Assembly: GCA_947489705.1 (NCBI GenBank)
Contig: CANLEQ010000009.1
Span: 79,996-143,995 of the forward strand
From: an uncultured Paracoccaceae bacterium
GTDB taxonomy: Bacteria; Pseudomonadota; Alphaproteobacteria; Rhodobacterales; Rhodobacteraceae
DNA: 64,000 bases
Reading direction: 5' to 3'
Shown: piece after piece, positions 1-8,267 of the stretch
Position numbering within the stretch: position 1 is the first letter of the stretch
Layout: each line of letters opens with the position of its first letter
Position numbers and translations under genes: made by a program
Notes under the pieces: model-generated
The model's input: the letters and a program-made list of their open reading frames with translations, nothing else
Database searches by the model: none
What the model was told of the DNA's origin: nothing

Positions 1-1
1 C

Positions 2-988
2 GATTCGGCCGTGGCCTTTGCCGCGACCGGGCGGCGCGTCGCCGTGGCACGGACGCCCGACGCCGCGCCGGCATTGGCGGCGGAGGCCCCCGATGTGCTG
101 GCGGTCAATCTGGGATCGCGCGACGGCGACGCGGCACGCGCGCGCGCCCGGATGGAGGCGCTCTGTCGCGCGCTGGACCCGCGGCGGTTCGACGTGGTGA
201 TGAAGAAGGTGGATTCGCGGCTGAAGGGGCATCCTGGGGCCGAAGCCGCCGTTCTTGCCGCCGCGATGGGCAACCCGCCATGCGTCGTGCTGCCGGCGAT
301 CCCGTCGATGGGCCGTGTCCAGCGTGGCGGTCGCATCGAGGGGGAGGGCATCGCCGCACCGATCCCGGTGGCCCCCCTCTTCGAGACAGAGGTCGATGTG
401 CCCGAAATTCTGGCGGATGCGGATCTCGACCGTGCCGTATCGGGGGGCGCGCGCGTTCTCTGGGTCGGCGCGCGCGGGCTCGCCGCGGCCTTGGCCGGAA
501 CGCTCTTCGACGGGGCGTCCGCCCCGCTGCCGGTCGTTCCTCCTCCGATGCTGATGGCGATCGGCTCGCGCGATCCGATCACGGTGGCACAGGTCGACGC
601 GTTGCGCGGGGCAGGGGTCCACGCCGCGCCCGACGGCCGCGTCGGCGACCTCGACCTCAGGCGCGCGGTCGAGGTCGTGCGGATGACGGATGGCGGCGAA
701 GGCCGCGACGCGGACGCGGCGGGCGCCGATTTCGCGGCCGGCCTCGCCGCCCGGATGCGGGGCTTCCGTCCGGCGACGCTTCTCTGCTCCGGCGGCGAAA
801 CCGCCGATGCGATCCTCGCGCGACTCGGGATCGACCGGCTCGACGTGCTGGCCGAGATCGCGCCGGGCGTGCCGGTCTGCGAAATCGACGCGCCTTGGGG
901 CAAGCTGCGCCTCGTCACGAAATCCGGCGGGTTCGGAGCGCGCGACCTTCTTGCCGAGATAGCCGCCGATTGCCTCGGCACCCGCTAG
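2..988 (+). CDS. Four-carbon acid sugar kinase family protein (DUF1537/OtnK-like), 5' truncated by window edge
   Basis: The reading frame is open to the left edge (codons for D-S-A precede the GTG at 11), so the true start lies outside the window and about 328 residues are visible. The family phosphorylates four-carbon sugar acids such as threonate or erythronate in the cytoplasm. Support: the N-terminal remnant DSAVAFAATG matches the family's TGA-DSAVAFA-type substrate region. KKVDSRLKGHPGAE near residue 66 matches the conserved KK-DS-RG-GAE motif. The C-terminal half carries a Gly-rich CSGGETADAIL segment and KSGGFG near the end, where the family binds nucleotide. A TRAP transporter follows 163 bp downstream on the same strand, which would fit import of the sugar acid or a product. 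That substrate link is inference. The family call is secure; the exact substrate cannot be read from the sequence. Confidence 0.85.
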   Translation, partial: DSAVAFAATGRRVAVARTPDAAPALAAEAPDVLAVNLGSRDGDAARARARMEALCRALDPRRFDVVMKKVDSRLKGHPGAEAAVLAAAMGNPPCVVLPAIPSMGRVQRGGRIEGEGIAAPIPVAPLFETEVDVPEILADADLDRAVSGGARVLWVGARGLAAALAGTLFDGASAPLPVVPPPMLMAIGSRDPITVAQVDALRGAGVHAAPDGRVGDLDLRRAVEVVRMTDGGEGRDADAAGADFAAGLAARMRGFRPATLLCSGGETADAILARLGIDRLDVLAEIAPGVPVCEIDAPWGKLRLVTKSGGFGARDLLAEIAADCLGTR

Positions 989-1151
989 GAACAGCAAGCC
1001 GGGAGATCACCGACGGGTTACAGGCATGCCGGTCCGGATACGATCGTCAGCCTCTTGCACTGCTGCCTGCGCCCCGGCACGATGCCGTGTCGGCGATGCA
1101 GAATTGGGGAGGCTCCATGGTGGTTTCATACGGCCCGGCGGGGTGGGCGCC

Positions 1152-1730
1152 GTGAGCGCGCTTCTCTCGGTCTCGCGGCTCATCGATCGCACCAATGGCT
1201 TCATCGGCCGCGCCTTCGCCTGGCTGCTGCTCGTCGCGGTGGTGGTGAGCGCCGGCAACGCGGTGATCCGCAAGGCGGTCAACCTGTCGTCGAATTCCTG
1301 GCTGGAACTCCAGTGGTATCTCTTCGGGGCGGTCTTCATGCTCTGCGCGGCCTGGACGCTGCGCGAGAACGAGCATGTGCGCGTGGATGTACTGTCCGCG
1401 TCGCTCAGCCCGCGGACGCGCGTGCGCATCGACCTGATCGGCCACCTTCTCTTCCTGCTGCCCTTCGCGGGGATGATGGTCTATCTCAGCTGGCCGTTCT
1501 TCGTCTCGTCCTACGTGTCGGGTGAACAATCGAGCAATGCCGGCGGCCTCGTGCGATGGCCGGCGAAGCTCTGGGTGCTGATCGGTTTCGTGCTGCTCTT
1601 CGCTCAGGGCATATCCGAGATCATCAAGCGCAGCGCGATGCTGGCGGGTCATCTCGACATTCCCGAAGCTCTGAACAAACGGGCGGAAGAGGTCGAGGCG
1701 ACGCAGCCGATGGACGAGGGCAAGGCGTGA
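1152..1730 (+). CDS. dctQ: TRAP transporter small permease (DctQ family)
   Basis: Small membrane subunit of a tripartite ATP-independent periplasmic transporter; it pairs with the large permease and uses an ion gradient. About 192 residues with four hydrophobic segments (roughly 16-38, 55-75, 95-117, 135-160). It has the family signature of a hydrophobic helix followed by W-x-LRENEHVRVDV near residue 80. GTG at 1152 was chosen because the protein then begins a few residues before the first conserved stretch, as in relatives. An in-frame GTG sits three codons upstream, and longer starts add an unrelated Arg/Pro-rich leader. The stop overlaps the next start by 4 bp (GTGA), so translation is coupled to dctM. 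The matching binding protein is on the opposite strand beyond dctM. Confidence 0.88.
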   Translation: MSALLSVSRLIDRTNGFIGRAFAWLLLVAVVVSAGNAVIRKAVNLSSNSWLELQWYLFGAVFMLCAAWTLRENEHVRVDVLSASLSPRTRVRIDLIGHLLFLLPFAGMMVYLSWPFFVSSYVSGEQSSNAGGLVRWPAKLWVLIGFVLLFAQGISEIIKRSAMLAGHLDIPEALNKRAEEVEATQPMDEGKA

Positions 1731-3622
1731 TCGAGCTCATCGCCCACAACCTCGCCCCGATCATGTTCATCTCGGTCATGGGGCTTCTCATCCTCGGCTA
1801 TCCCGTCGCCCTGACCCTGGCGGCGGGGGGGCTCTTCTATTTCGTCGTGGGCGTCGGGCTTTCGGATTACTCGAGCGAGATCAATCTCTTCTGGCCGCTG
1901 CTCCGCGCGATGCCCGAGCGCGTCTTCGGGATCATGTCGAACGACACGCTGCTCGCGATCCCGTTCTTCACCTTCATGGGGCTGATCCTCGAACGTTCCG
2001 GCATGGCGGAGGACCTGCTCGACACGGTGGGCCAGCTCTTCGGGCCGATCCGGGGCGGGGTGGCCTTCGCGGTGATCCTCGTCGGCGCGCTTCTGGGCGC
2101 CACGACCGGCGTGGTCGCGGCCTCGGTCATCGCGATGGGGTTGATCTCGCTGCCGATCATGCAGCGCTACAAGTACGACCCGAGTGTCGCGACGGGGACC
2201 ATCGCGGCGTCGGGAACGCTGGCGCAGATCGTGCCGCCCTCGCTCGTCCTCATCGTCATGGCGGACCAGCTCGGCGTATCGGTGGGCGACATGTATCTCG
2301 GCGCCGTCTATCCCGCGCTCCTCACGATCGCGGCCTATTGCGCCTATATCGCCGCGCTGACCGTGCTGCGCCCGCGCGCCGTGCCGGCCCTGCCGGCCGA
2401 GGAGCGCAAGCTCGGCGGCGGGATCTGGTCGCTGGTGGCGATGCTGGGGCTGGCGGTCGCCCTCTATTTCCTGGGCACCCGCGTCCTCTTCACCGGCTAC
2501 ATCCCCGCGACGCGGGTGGTGTTCGCCGCGGCCCTTTCCGTGATCGTGTGCTACGTGATCGCGCTTGCGAACCGCCGCATGGAGCGGGGGATCCTGTCGC
2601 GCCTGACCGAGCAGGTCGTCATCGTGCTGATCCCGCCGCTCGCGCTCATCTTTCTCGTGCTCGGCACGATCTTTCTCGGCATCGCCACGCCGACCGAAGG
2701 CGGCGCGATGGGGGCGGTGGGCGCACTCATCCTGGCCGTGGCTAAGCGGCGGATCGACTTCAAGACGCTGACCTCGGCGGTCGAGGGAACGGCGAAACTC
2801 TCGGCCTTCGTGCTCTTCATCCTGATCGGCGCGCGCGTCTTCGGCCTGACCTTCTACGGCATCAACGGCCAGGTCTGGCTGGAGGAGCTGTTGCTGAGCC
2901 TGCCGGGCGGGCAGTTCGGCTTCCTCATCGTCGTGACGATCGTGATCTTCGTTCTGGGATGTTTTCTCGATTTCTTCGAGATCGCCTTCATCCTCGTCCC
3001 GTTGCTGGCCCCCGTGGCGCAGACGCTCGGGATCGACCTCATCTGGTTCGGCGTGCTTTTGTCGATGAACCTGCAGACCTCGTTCCTGACACCGCCCTTC
3101 GGCTTTGCGCTCTTCTACCTGCGTTCGGTCGCTCCGACGGAGGAATGGGTGGACAATCAGACCGGCGAGACCATGCAGCCCGTGCGGACCGCGCAGGTCT
3201 ACAAGGGCGTGCTGCCCTATATCGCTCTGAATTTCGGACTCATCCTCCTCGTGATCCTGATGCCGGGGCTCGTGACGCATTACGACGACGCGCGCGAGGC
3301 CCGGCAGCAGGAAAGCAGAACCGTGGCGCCCGCAGAAACCGGCGGCGATCCCGCGACCAGCGGAGGCTTCAACTTCGGCGGAGCGGGGAACGATGCCGCA
3401 CCGTCGCAGGGCGAGAACTCCGGCGGTGGCTTCAACTTCGGAGGCGCCCCCGAGGCGCCGTCTTCCGATACGGGATCGGCAACGCCCGAGGCCGCGCCGG
3501 GCGGCAGCTTCAACTTCGGCAATACCGGGGCGACGGACGAGGCGCCTGCGGCCGAGACCGATGCAGGGGACGAAGAAGATGACGCCGCGCCGCCCCCGGG
3601 TGGGGGCTTCAACTTCAACTAG
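1727..3622 (+). CDS. dctM: TRAP transporter large permease (DctM family) with FNFG-repeat C-terminal tail
   Basis: Ion-coupled translocation subunit of the TRAP system, about 631 residues with more than a dozen hydrophobic helices in residues 1-525. Family motifs include FFTFMGLILERSGMAEDLL near residue 80, GALLGATTGVVAAS near 120 and PPSLVLIVMADQLG near 170. The GTG start overlaps the dctQ stop. Length and organisation match the long DctM class found with TakP-like binding proteins. Odd: after the last helix and a DDAREARQQ segment, the last ~100 residues are a soluble, Gly/Ala/Glu-rich tail. It contains four copies of (G)G-F/S-NFG-type units (GGFNFGG, GGFNFGG, GSFNFGN, GGFNFN), ending exactly at the C-terminus. 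This tail is not part of the transport fold, and its role is unknown. Confidence 0.9.
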   Translation: MIELIAHNLAPIMFISVMGLLILGYPVALTLAAGGLFYFVVGVGLSDYSSEINLFWPLLRAMPERVFGIMSNDTLLAIPFFTFMGLILERSGMAEDLLDTVGQLFGPIRGGVAFAVILVGALLGATTGVVAASVIAMGLISLPIMQRYKYDPSVATGTIAASGTLAQIVPPSLVLIVMADQLGVSVGDMYLGAVYPALLTIAAYCAYIAALTVLRPRAVPALPAEERKLGGGIWSLVAMLGLAVALYFLGTRVLFTGYIPATRVVFAAALSVIVCYVIALANRRMERGILSRLTEQVVIVLIPPLALIFLVLGTIFLGIATPTEGGAMGAVGALILAVAKRRIDFKTLTSAVEGTAKLSAFVLFILIGARVFGLTFYGINGQVWLEELLLSLPGGQFGFLIVVTIVIFVLGCFLDFFEIAFILVPLLAPVAQTLGIDLIWFGVLLSMNLQTSFLTPPFGFALFYLRSVAPTEEWVDNQTGETMQPVRTAQVYKGVLPYIALNFGLILLVILMPGLVTHYDDAREARQQESRTVAPAETGGDPATSGGFNFGGAGNDAAPSQGENSGGGFNFGGAPEAPSSDTGSATPEAAPGGSFNFGNTGATDEAPAAETDAGDEEDDAAPPPGGGFNFN

Positions 3623-3646
3623 GCGCCACCTCCGCGACGACAGAAA

Positions 3647-3672
3647 AAGGCGCGCCCTGCCGGGCGCGCCTT
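3647..3672. terminator. Bidirectional terminator between convergent dctM and takP-like genes
   Basis: Perfect 11-bp inverted repeat AAGGCGCGCCC / GGGCGCGCCTT with a 4-nt TGCC loop, 24 bp past the dctM stop and 25 bp from the end of the convergent binding-protein gene. A five-A run precedes it, giving a short U tract on the minus strand. Confidence 0.7.
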
Positions 3673-3697
3673 GGGCTTCGTACGACGGAAGCCGGCC

Positions 3698-4852
3698 TTA
3701 GTTCTCGCTGGACGAGCTCTCGCCACCCGTCGCACCCGCGCCCGAGATCTGCGCGGGAAGCTGACCCTGGCTTTGCTTTTGCTGCATGAAGCTCGCGAAG
3801 TTCTGCTCCGCGACCTGCTGCCAGAGGAAGTGGTCGGCCTGGAACGCCATCATGCTGTCGTAGATCTTCGCCCATCCATCGGCACTGTCGCGAAGATCGG
3901 CATAGAGCTGCAGGCTCGCGTCGTAGGTCGCGTTCAGCACGTCCTGCGGGAAGGCGCGAAGCTGCGCTCCGTTCGACACCAGACTGCGCAGAGCGGCGGG
4001 GTTCTTGTAGTCGTACTCGGCCATCATCTCGGTGTTGGCCGCGCGACATGCCGTTTCGAGCAGGCGCTTGTAATTGTCCGGAAGGCCGTCCCAAGCGGAG
4101 CGGTTGACGAAGCAGTTGAGGGTCAGGTTCCCCTCCCACCAGCCGGGATAGTAGTAATAGGGCGCGACCTGATAGAAGCCGAGCTTCTCGTCGTCGTAGG
4201 GACCGATCCACTCGGCCGCGTCGATCGTGCCGCGTTCGAGTGCCGGATAGATATCGCCGCCCGCGATCTGCTGCGGGACGACGCCGATCTGCTCCATCAC
4301 CTGGCCCGCGAGGCCGGCAATGCGCATCTGCAGGCCCTGCATGCCCGAAAGCCCGTCGATCTCGTTGCGGAACCAGCCGCCCATCTGGGTGCCGGTATTG
4401 CCCGCGGGCAGATAATGCAGGCCCTGACCGTTGTAGAACTCGTTGAGCAGGTTGATGCCGTCGCCGTAATAGAGCCACGCATTCATGCCGCGCGTGTTCA
4501 GGCCGTAGGGGATGACCGCGCCGAGCGCCCATGTCGGCGATTTGCCGACATAGTAATAGGCGGCGGTATGACACATCTCGACCGTGCCGTTCTGCACCGC
4601 ATCGGCCGCCTGCAGGCCGGGAACGATCTCGCCGCCGGCAAAGACCTGGATGTCGAAGGCCCCATCCGTGGCCTCGCGCACGTAGCGGGCCACGTCCACC
4701 GCGCCGCCATAGATCGTGTCGAGCGATTGCGGAAACGACGACGTGCAGCGCCACTGGATGCTTTCGGATCCCTGCGCGAGGGCCGGCGCGGCTAGCGCCG
4801 ATGCGCCGGCACCGCTCAGTGCGGCGGTACGGAGAAAACGTCTACGGTCCAT
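3698..4852 (-). CDS. takP: TRAP transporter substrate-binding protein, TakP/SmoM-like (2-oxoacid type)
   Basis: Periplasmic binding protein of the TRAP system, 384 residues. A twin-arginine signal (MDRRRFLR, then a hydrophobic run ending APALAQG near residue 28) implies export in folded form. The whole length tracks the Rhodobacter TakP/SmoM family as I know it: SSFPQSLDTIYGGA after the signal, GGEIVPGLQAADAV, GNTGTQMGGWFRNEI, GDIYPALERGTIDA and EWIGPYDDEKLGF. In TakP the last region holds the Glu-Trp pair that contacts sodium and the 2-oxoacid ligand. A GGAGGTAA ribosome-binding site lies 7 bp before ATG. The gene is convergent with dctQ-dctM rather than co-transcribed, so supply of binding protein and permease is set by separate promoters. 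The C-terminus is extended by a Gly/Ser-rich tail (GGESSSSEN). A 2-oxoacid ligand is inferred from similarity. Confidence 0.88.
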   Translation of the reverse strand: MDRRRFLRTAALSGAGASALAAPALAQGSESIQWRCTSSFPQSLDTIYGGAVDVARYVREATDGAFDIQVFAGGEIVPGLQAADAVQNGTVEMCHTAAYYYVGKSPTWALGAVIPYGLNTRGMNAWLYYGDGINLLNEFYNGQGLHYLPAGNTGTQMGGWFRNEIDGLSGMQGLQMRIAGLAGQVMEQIGVVPQQIAGGDIYPALERGTIDAAEWIGPYDDEKLGFYQVAPYYYYPGWWEGNLTLNCFVNRSAWDGLPDNYKRLLETACRAANTEMMAEYDYKNPAALRSLVSNGAQLRAFPQDVLNATYDASLQLYADLRDSADGWAKIYDSMMAFQADHFLWQQVAEQNFASFMQQKQSQGQLPAQISGAGATGGESSSSEN

Positions 4853-5298
4853 GAGTAACTTACCTCCATGTCATTCATGCGAAAGGATAGGGCGTCGGCC
4901 GACGCCTGTACAGGCAGCACTCCCGCGACATGCGAACCCGGTCTGTCCGACCGCCTTCAGGGAAAAGCGGCGGAGCCGCCGCCCTTCGGCGGACATCGAT
5001 GGCCCGGTGCGGCTCCCCGCGAAACGCCCGCTCCGTTAGTTCCGGTCGGTACCGATATCGGCGACCCCGGCAAGACCAGGCAGGGTCTGGTCGCGGACCC
5101 CGCCCTTGGTCACCTTTACGACGGCGCTGTCCGTAGTTGCTGCGTCGGTCATCGCCGGCGCCGCTCCGGTCATCCCATCGACCGCGCGGGCAAGCTCCTC
5201 GCGTGTGGGACTCTGCCGCCCCGTCACATCTACCGAGCATGGCTCAGACCCGGGTCGACCCCTGGGACGGGCGCCCGAACGATCGCGGTCGCGCGGGT
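4853..5298. other. 446-bp non-coding interval upstream of takP-like gene and downstream of htpX
   Basis: It must hold the promoter for the leftward takP-like gene, but I see no convincing -35/-10 pair. A GC-rich palindrome (GCGGCGG-AG-CCGCCGC, 4967-4982) has too short a loop to be a good hairpin. A minus-strand frame of 63 codons (5036-5227, beginning MTGRQSPTREEL) is open but has no clear ribosome-binding site and no family I recognise. I do not call it a gene. Confidence 0.5.
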
Positions 5299-6195
5299 TC
5301 AGCCCCAGGGACCGCGATGGGCGGCATTCCGGCGCGTCGTCGGCCGGGGCGAAGGCGTCCCACGGTTTCCCGCCATCTCGCGCAGGGCGGCGACGCGGTT
5401 CTCGGTCGACGGATGGGTCGAGAAGAGCTTGTCATGCGCGTGGGCATGCAGGGGATTGATGATGAACATATGCGCCGTCGCGGGGTTGCGTTCGGCCGTG
5501 TGGTTGTCGATCCGTGCCGCGCCCTGCTGGATCCGCTCCAGCGCCGTGGCGAGCCAGAGCGGGTTGCCGCAGATCTGCGCGCCCTCGCGATCCGCCGCAT
5601 ATTCCCGCGTGCGGCTGATCGCCATCTGGACCAGGGCGGCCGCGAGAGGCGCCAGGATCATCAGCGCGAGCGTGCCCACGATCCCCATCCGTTCGCGCGA
5701 ACCACCGAAGAACAAGGCAAAGTTCGCCAGCATCGAGATCGCGCCCGCGAAGGTCGCGGTCACCATCATGATCGCCGTGTCGCGGTTCTTGATATGGGCG
5801 AGTTCGTGCGCGACGACCGCGGCCACTTCCTCGCGGCTCAGCGACCGGACGAGCCCCTGCGTCACCGCCACGGCGGCGTTTTCGGGATTGCGGCCGGTGG
5901 CGAAGGCGTTGGGCTGGGCGGTCTCGATCAGATAGAGCGCGGGCATCGGCAACTCCGCGTCGCGCGCCAGATCCGCGACCATCGCATGCAGCCCCGAGCG
6001 GTCGTCGGGCCCGATCGGACGCGCATTGTGCATCCTCAGGACCATCTTGTCGGAATTCCACCACGAGAACGCGTTCATCGCCACGGCAACGGCGAAGGCG
6101 ATCGCAATACCGCTCGTCCCTGCGAGCAGGTAGCCGATGCCGAGGAACAATGCCGTCATGGCGGCCATCAACATTGCGGTCTTCGCGTATCCCAT
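5299..6195 (-). CDS. htpX: Membrane zinc metalloprotease HtpX (M48)
   Basis: Inner-membrane protease of the heat-shock and envelope quality-control response that degrades misfolded membrane proteins with FtsH. 298 residues from ATG 6195, preceded by GAGG. Longer starts add a leader absent from the family. Two N-terminal helices (about 4-24 and 27-46) are followed by [17 protein letters not shown]. The zinc-binding HELAH is at about 130-134, with two further helices near 145 and 180. [13 protein letters not shown] supplies the third zinc ligand (Glu). The typical late [15 protein letters not shown] is present. The C-terminal ~20 residues are Pro/Arg-rich and variable. The gene stands alone, behind the end of the peptide ABC operon. 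Confidence 0.95.
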   Translation of the reverse strand: MGYAKTAMLMAAMTALFLGIGYLLAGTSGIAIAFAVAVAMNAFSWWNSDKMVLRMHNARPIGPDDRSGLHAMVADLARDAELPMPALYLIETAQPNAFATGRNPENAAVAVTQGLVRSLSREEVAAVVAHELAHIKNRDTAIMMVTATFAGAISMLANFALFFGGSRERMGIVGTLALMILAPLAAALVQMAISRTREYAADREGAQICGNPLWLATALERIQQGAARIDNHTAERNPATAHMFIINPLHAHAHDKLFSTHPSTENRVAALREMAGNRGTPSPRPTTRRNAAHRGPWG

Positions 6196-6224
6196 CACCG
6201 AACCTCGAATCGTTTCTCCGTGGG

Positions 6225-6254
6225 TATATGGGTGCACCTTGCCCCGGGGGGAAG
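6225..6254 (-). promoter_or_regulatory. Possible RpoH-type promoter for htpX
   Basis: On the minus strand CCCATATA (6225-6232) matches the -10 class CCCATnT used by heat-shock sigma factors. CTTCCC (6249-6254) is a partial -35. The 16-bp spacing is longer than the usual 13-14, so this is a weak call, helped mainly by the known heat-shock control of htpX. Confidence 0.3.
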
Positions 6255-6270
6255 ACTCGCGGTCACGGGA

Positions 6271-7266
6271 TCACGCAGCGCCGGCACGCCGCCGCCGTTC
6301 GGTCTGAACGGGCGGGCAGGCGGCGAACCATTCCGGTCCCATCGTCAGAAGCTCGGGCCGGTTCGTGGCGCAATCCGGCCGGGCGATCGGGCAGCGGGTT
6401 CGAAAGGCGCAGCCCGACGGCACGTTCGCCGCACTTGGCGGGTCGCCCTCGAGCGGCGCGACATCCGACGGATCGCGGGTGAGCGTGGGCGCGGAGGCGA
6501 GCAGCGCCCGGGTATAGGGATGGGCCGGATCCGAGAACAGGTCCTCCGTCGGCCCGATCTCGGCCACGCGCCCGAGATACATGACCGCGATGCGGTCGCA
6601 CATCCGGCGCACGACCGACAGATCGTGGCTGATGAAGAGATAGGTGAGGTCGTATTCTGCCCTGAGATCCCGCATGAGGCTGAGCACCGTGGCCTGCACA
6701 GACAGGTCGAGCCCGGATGTCGGTTCGTCGAGGATCACGATCTTCGGCCGCAGGACGAGGGTCCGTGCGAGGCCGACGCGCCGCTGCTGCCCGCCCGACA
6801 GCTCGTGCGGATAGCGGCGGCGGAATTCGGGCCCGAGCCCCACGGCCGACAGGACGTCGTCGATCCGGCCGCGCCGCTCTGCCCGGTCGGAAATGCCGTG
6901 CACCTTCAGCGTCTCGTCCAGCGTGTCGCCGATCCGCCACCACGGATCGAGGGCGGCACCCGGATCCTGATGCACGTACTGGATGTCGCGCCGCGCGTTC
7001 CGGGCCTGGCGCGGCTCGAGGTTGGAGACTTCGCGTCCGTCCATGAGGATGTCGCCGCGGGTCTCGCGCAGAAGGCCGAGGACGGTCTTGGCCAGCGTGG
7101 ATTTTCCGCAGCCGGATTCGCCGACCAGCCCGAGGACTTCGCCCTGCCGCAGGTCGAGCGAAACGCCGTCCACCGCGCGGACCAGCGGATCGGATCGTGC
7201 CATCAGGCGCTTCGTGCCGCCGAAATGCCGCTCGACGTTCAGGAGGGACAGGGCAGGTTGGATCAT
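6271..7266 (-). CDS. Peptide ABC transporter ATP-binding protein (DppF/OppF family)
   Basis: One of two ATPases energising the Dpp/Opp-type importer encoded just upstream. 331 residues with Walker [11 protein letters not shown]-loop VHQDPGAALDP, signature LSGGQQRRVGLAR, Walker B IVILDEPTSGLD, and the C-terminal Oligo_HPY element (HPYTRALLAS, then SGCAFRTRCPIARPDC). The cysteines of that last element are typical of ATPases for peptide and nickel importers. ATG 7266 overlaps the stop of the preceding ATPase gene by 4 bp (ATGA), so the two are coupled. It is the last gene of the minus-strand operon that begins with the M28 peptidase. Confidence 0.93.
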   Translation of the reverse strand: MIQPALSLLNVERHFGGTKRLMARSDPLVRAVDGVSLDLRQGEVLGLVGESGCGKSTLAKTVLGLLRETRGDILMDGREVSNLEPRQARNARRDIQYVHQDPGAALDPWWRIGDTLDETLKVHGISDRAERRGRIDDVLSAVGLGPEFRRRYPHELSGGQQRRVGLARTLVLRPKIVILDEPTSGLDLSVQATVLSLMRDLRAEYDLTYLFISHDLSVVRRMCDRIAVMYLGRVAEIGPTEDLFSDPAHPYTRALLASAPTLTRDPSDVAPLEGDPPSAANVPSGCAFRTRCPIARPDCATNRPELLTMGPEWFAACPPVQTERRRRAGAA

Positions 7267-8267
7267 GATGCGGCTCCACGGACGTGACAGGCAATGCGGC
7301 GGCCGCCGGCCGGCCCTTCGAGGGGCGGCCGAACCTCCGAGCACCGGCGTTCCGCCAGCGCACAGCGGGGGTGAAACCGGCAGCCCATCGGCGGATCGAT
7401 CGGCGACGAGACCTTGCCGGGGATGCCGACGAGGTTCCCCGACCGCTCGGGATGGCAACCGATGAGCTTCTCGGTATAGGGATGGCGCGGATTGTCGATG
7501 ATGTCGGCCGCCGTGCCGGTCTCGACGGTCTGCCCCGCATACATCACCGACACGCGGTCGCAGATCTGGGCCACCACGCCGAAATCGTGCGTCACGAACA
7601 TCATCGCCACGTCGTATTCGGCGGCCAGATCGCGCAGCAGCTTCAGGATCTGCATCTGCGTCGTGACGTCGAGGGCGGTTGTCGGCTCGTCCGCGAGGAT
7701 CAGCCCCGGCCGCGCGGCGAGCGCGCCGGCGATCAGGATCCGCTGCCGCTGGCCACCCGAGAACTGGTGCGGGTAGCGGTCGAGCGCTTCGGCCGGATCG
7801 GGGATCTGCACCGCGCTCAACACCTCGATCAGCCGGTCGCGGTGGCGCTTGCGGTCCGCGCGGCCGAACGGTCGGCCCTCGGGGTCCTCGGGCAGGCCGC
7901 TCCAGCGCAGGATCTCCAGCATCTGCTTGCCGATAGTGAAGGTCGGATTGAACGACTGGAACGGATCCTGCGGGATGAAGCCCATCGTTCCGCCGCGAAG
8001 GCGCCGCGCGGTCTGGCGACGGCTGAGCTCGAAGAGGTTCTCGCCGCGGAACATGACGCGTCCGCTGTCGATCACGCTGTTGCGGGGCGGCAGGCCAAGG
8101 ACCGTCTTGGCGAGGGTCGACTTGCCGCAGCCCGACTCGCCCACGATGCCGAAGATCTCGCCGGGGCGGATATCGAAATCCACGTGATCGAGGATGCGCG
8201 CGGGGCCGGCATCCGTCTTGACCGAAAGCGAGAGATCGCGGACCTCCAGAAGGGGTGCCTCGCTCAT
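7263..8267 (-). CDS. Peptide ABC transporter ATP-binding protein (DppD/OppD family)
   Basis: Second ATPase of the importer, 334 residues. Walker [11 protein letters not shown]-loop IPQDPFQSFNP, signature [13 protein letters not shown], Walker [13 protein letters not shown], switch His in FVTHDFG, then the Oligo_HPY region (HPYTEKLIGCHP, GCRFHPRCALAERRC). ATG 8267 overlaps the end of the permease gene by 4 bp. Longer starts run through the permease gene in another frame and are discarded. DppD- and DppF-type subunits form a heterodimer in this family. Confidence 0.93.
   Translation of the reverse strand: MSEAPLLEVRDLSLSVKTDAGPARILDHVDFDIRPGEIFGIVGESGCGKSTLAKTVLGLPPRNSVIDSGRVMFRGENLFELSRRQTARRLRGGTMGFIPQDPFQSFNPTFTIGKQMLEILRWSGLPEDPEGRPFGRADRKRHRDRLIEVLSAVQIPDPAEALDRYPHQFSGGQRQRILIAGALAARPGLILADEPTTALDVTTQMQILKLLRDLAAEYDVAMMFVTHDFGVVAQICDRVSVMYAGQTVETGTAADIIDNPRHPYTEKLIGCHPERSGNLVGIPGKVSSPIDPPMGCRFHPRCALAERRCSEVRPPLEGPAGGRRIACHVRGAAS

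Noticed and set aside
1649..3280. 543-codon open frame antisense to dctM, rich in Arg, His, Asp and Glu
   Set aside because: Composition is that of an antisense shadow of a GC-rich gene encoding hydrophobic helices; dctM has clear motifs and coupled start.
4967..4982. GCGGCGG-AG-CCGCCGC as a terminator
   Set aside because: Two-base loop is sterically poor and no T run follows; it is 115 bp upstream of a gene start, not after a gene.
5036..5227. 63-codon minus-strand open frame between takP-like gene and htpX
   Set aside because: No clear ribosome-binding site, no recognisable family, high-GC region where spurious frames are common.
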